Source of the DNA: Chloroflexi bacterium UBA6265
GTDB taxonomy: Bacteria > Chloroflexota > Chloroflexia > Thermomicrobiales > UBA6265
Assembly (NCBI GenBank): GCA_002440805.1
Contig: DJVD01000172.1
Location: 3,220-11,051 of the forward strand
Reading direction: 5' to 3'
DNA length: 7,832 nt
The notes under the pieces were generated by a model, which was not told where the DNA came from, made no database searches, and worked only from the letters and a program-made list of their open reading frames with translations. Positions 7,301 through 7,832 of this stretch are shown piece by piece (positions within the stretch are counted from its first letter, which is position 1; every line of letters starts with the position of its first letter). A program made the position numbers and the translations under genes.

Positions 7301-7540
7301 GATGTCTTCCTGTACCAATGCAACCAGGAAATTGGCCTGCCGAACACCGGTTCCGGTCCAGCCGCCAGCGATTCGTCCTCAGGCTTGAGGAGTTCGTTCA
7401 CGCTGGGCGCCGTCTCGCTGCCGTTCTTCGCCATCGCGGCGTGGCAGATTCGTCGTTGGAAGATGGCGGCGATCGTCAACAACCCGGTGAGCGTGCAATC
7501 GGAAATTGCGCGCACATCGGAAGGCTATCGTTACCGATAA
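4274..7540 (+). CDS. Secreted LPXTG surface protein of seven four-cysteine modules
   Basis: An 1088-residue exported protein, probably a cell-wall-anchored stalk. A signal peptide (KRTR at 7-10, hydrophobic 11-25) should be cut after A31 (VAA|QTG). Seven modules follow at residues ~51-180, 185-310, 364-484, 515-634, 644-764, 781-901 and 915-1019. Each holds exactly four Cys: 59/74/139/173, 193/212/271/303, 372/391/446/477, 523/542/598/628, 653/666/727/757, 791/809/867/896 and 924/938/988/1016. These 28 are the only Cys in the protein. In modules 2, 3, 5 and 6 the fourth Cys is followed by an aromatic W-F/Y pair (for example CNWF, CDWY, CSWF). Modules 4-7 carry a G-x-A/I-x-F-x-x-(L/V)-x-x-(G/E)-x-(Y/W) signature like that of prealbumin-fold (SpaA/Cna-B-like) stalk domains. 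Pro/Thr/Ala linkers lie at 311-363, 485-514 and 765-780. The C-terminus has LPNTG (1022-1026), a membrane segment (~1041-1059), RRWK (1060-1063) and a 25-residue tail. The fold and stalk role are inferred; the ligand is unknown. Next door is a possible sortase. Confidence 0.9.
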   Translation: MTIVSTKRTRLVSLLGMLMLLLSITPMGVAAQTGITPGDDVAQATSATGPAIELLVGECPFDAPADPSDLNPSCLQKGMVDVNVQVTSTDPALGIDQPKVTEQPQNPGPGVINTGAIPLGEYKVTLDLPVEDYRFFFECKVRGTETDVPVTASPDGAANSFLVTTTGTTDIVCSAFVAPMQPPPTIEITYRECTRADLTGDGRTFEDLSPNCKTVATDPPTFNVRDLNVDAEPVTEYQLDAEGKLLLTLTPGAFDVFTDLEMDQWGEYLFCEYEGQPRYEKDFDPNRGIVTFTDLLNGEEIKCNWFAVSAAEVAAPSPTPTTAASQAPQPTATVEPTATTAPTVAAQPTQEPSTQIQAQADAPTLAITYRECTRGDMPSDARTYQDLDPNCDTVSTAPPTISLTTNGQTTQHKLDANGVVTMPLGQGVNLVTSGLDPNTWGEYFFCEYEGQPLYEKDYDPTTGGFTFVDIANEQIRCDWFAVSAQAAVPAAQPTATTAPSPTPTVAAAPAAANGSINLTMLSCQSEEAVGDTSSLDAFRTNCTTGIENMVFSLMSETDARLSAVTLPTGEASFPDVPAGDWRLWSEIPLEAATEYYFCADDSGVYAAMQLSDRGVASFNDFNGQNITCEVYVIPENLRGDVTGASVEVHLSACPVAYDGSSWYDDCHANGVADQQFTLTGPSGELTSDAVVERTPGPGIARFTSLPAGEYVLAGGPPQDFGTVFLYCSDPATSTQVPTTFADGRGTFTLAENQSIVCDWYFVPDDQGAPTPTPTTTPAAEKAEIFTTMFICPQGVNVAGSTFSQLDGACAETLSDVPMTLQSPGGVPITANTGESGAGAIRFYDLIGGDYVLTPTLPTQYVSAAVYCDLDGGEVYQKALSNGATTFTNVDGELISCSWFVTAKPQPAPVTNTPTGSITIREMLCKGDRATIVDWERECQPGASGVSFTITSSGGAVTQTLAPNDQGVAVFTGLPNEYYDVKQSEGAWCRAKAERVDAQSRVIVANGGNTDVFLYQCNQEIGLPNTGSGPAASDSSSGLRSSFTLGAVSLPFFAIAAWQIRRWKMAAIVNNPVSVQSEIARTSEGYRYR
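4424..7330 (+). repeat. Seven diverged tandem protein repeats with four cysteines each
   Basis: Approximate module positions in DNA are 4424-4813, 4826-5203, 5363-5725, 5816-6175, 6203-6565, 6614-6976 and 7016-7330. Cys spacings are C1-C2 15,19,19,19,13,18,14 residues; C2-C3 65,59,55,56,61,58,50; C3-C4 34,32,31,30,30,29,28. Modules 2 and 3 are closest: both have ITYRECTR after the first strand, FCEYEGQP at the third Cys, YEKD, and WFAVSA after the fourth. Even so, their codons differ, so this is an older duplication rather than a fresh one. Confidence 0.85.
5204..5362 (+). repeat. Pro/Thr/Ala-rich linker between modules 2 and 3
   Basis: Residues 311-363 are almost entirely Ala, Pro, Thr, Ser, Gln and Val, with runs such as PSPTPTTAAS and TATVEPTATTAPT. 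This is a low-complexity, probably extended and possibly O-glycosylated spacer. Shorter linkers of the same type lie at 5726-5815 and 6566-6613. Confidence 0.75.
7337..7540 (+). other. LPNTG cell-wall sorting signal, membrane segment and tail
   Basis: LPNTG occupies 7337-7351 (residues 1022-1026) and matches the LPXTG sortase substrate motif. It is followed by a 14-residue Ser/Gly/Ala-rich spacer, a ~19-residue hydrophobic segment (1041-1059, starting SFTLGAVSLPFFAI) and the basic stop RRWK. A sortase would cut between T and G and join the protein to the envelope. The tail after RRWK runs another 25 residues, longer than the few basic residues usual in sorting signals. Confidence 0.82.
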
Positions 7541-7556
7541 CGTCGGGTAAACTGAT

Positions 7557-7604
7557 ATTGGGGCTGTTCGATTCGATCATTCACTTTGGCTGCGCAGCCC
7601 CAAT
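7557..7604 (+). terminator. Inverted repeat ATTGGGGCTG...CAGCCCCAAT, terminator or leader switch
   Basis: Perfect 10-bp arms at 7557-7566 and 7595-7604 enclose 28 nt. The right arm overlaps a second perfect palindrome, GGCTGCGCAGCC (7588-7599), so two alternative folds compete. It starts 16 nt after the surface-protein stop and ends 8 nt before the next ribosome site. No T-run follows. It could terminate or attenuate transcription between the genes, or modulate translation of the downstream gene. Confidence 0.5.
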
Positions 7605-7623
7605 GATGACACAGGAGAAACGC

Positions 7624-7832
7624 ATGAAGCACACACGTCGACAAGCGATCGGAGCCGCATTGCTCGGAGCGGCCGCATTGGGGGGATTCCGTACCGCCAC
7701 AGCAGATACGGGTAGCCAGCTGCCTGCAGCCTCGCGCGATGGCCTCAGGTCCGGCGCCCTTGGGCCCTCGGATGCCGTGCAGACCTTCGCCTCCGAGCGG
7801 CCCACCGCCATGATCATTGCGGATGCCGATGT
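7624..7832 (+). CDS. Exported protein, possible sortase (N-terminal 69 codons, cut by window edge)
   Basis: An open frame runs from ATG 7624 to the window edge, with AGGAG (7613-7617) 6 nt upstream. The product begins MKHTRRQAIGAALLGAAALG, a twin-arginine-like n-region (TRRQAIG) followed by an Ala/Leu/Gly hydrophobic core. Cleavage is plausible near TATA-DTG (residues 24-30). A Ser/Gly/Pro-rich stretch follows, and then PTAMIIADADV just at the edge. That last segment resembles the first beta strand of many sortases (pattern P-x-x-hydrophobic-x-I-x-x-x-x-V), and the gene directly follows an LPNTG-anchored protein, so a class D/E-like sortase dedicated to that protein is my best guess. The catalytic His, Cys and Arg would lie outside the window, so the function is unproven. 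Any other exported protein remains possible. Confidence 0.7.
   Translation, partial: MKHTRRQAIGAALLGAAALGGFRTATADTGSQLPAASRDGLRSGALGPSDAVQTFASERPTAMIIADAD

Noticed and set aside
4424..7330. Tandem DNA repeats or a CRISPR-like array within the long gene
   Set aside because: The periodicity is at protein level only. Nucleotide identity between modules is low and no short exact repeats with spacers are present.

Overview
The window reads as a chromosomal segment of a sortase-bearing, probably monoderm bacterium. Chloroflexota of the Thermomicrobia/Sphaerobacter type is the best guess. That rests on the moderately high GC, a large LPXTG-anchored protein with Pro/Thr/Ala linkers, a KimA-like permease with a long N-terminus, and a DUF2157 membrane protein. 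The taxonomic call is inference. There is no rRNA, tRNA, IS element or CRISPR array.

Layout, left to right. (1) Minus strand, 1-598: a GbsR/MarR-type regulator followed, with a 26-nt overlap, by the first 46 codons of an ABC-transporter ATPase carrying Walker A. The regulator's promoter region holds a perfect TTCAGT-AAAG-ACTGAA inverted repeat over the likely -35 box, which suggests an autoregulated efflux or ABC operon running off the left edge. (2) A 290-bp divergent intergenic region (599-888) with that operator, a small hairpin and a perfect ATTGTATACAAT palindrome. (3) Plus strand, 889-1902: a polytopic DUF2157-type membrane protein of unknown function. (4) Minus strand, 1919-3997, convergent with (3): a KimA-like potassium transporter of the APC superfamily. 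Its predicted K+-site residues are conserved and it has a cytoplasmic C-terminal domain. A GC-rich stem-loop sits at the convergent gene ends. (5) A 276-bp divergent intergenic region (3998-4273) with no recognisable c-di-AMP riboswitch. (6) Plus strand, 4274-7540: an 1088-residue secreted protein made of seven successive ~100-130-residue modules, each with exactly four cysteines at conserved spacing. Pro/Thr linkers separate several modules, and it ends in LPNTG, a membrane segment, RRWK and an unusually long tail. (7) A 10-bp inverted repeat with a competing 12-bp palindrome lies between this gene and (8), the start (7624 to the window end) of another exported protein with a twin-arginine-like leader. 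Its first mature residues look like the N-terminal strand of a sortase.

Genes 6 and 8 plausibly work together: a long disulphide-stapled surface stalk and the transpeptidase that attaches it. The other genes are ordinary housekeeping or accessory functions (regulated ABC export, K+ uptake, unknown membrane protein). The seven-module four-cysteine protein is the most distinctive item in the window.
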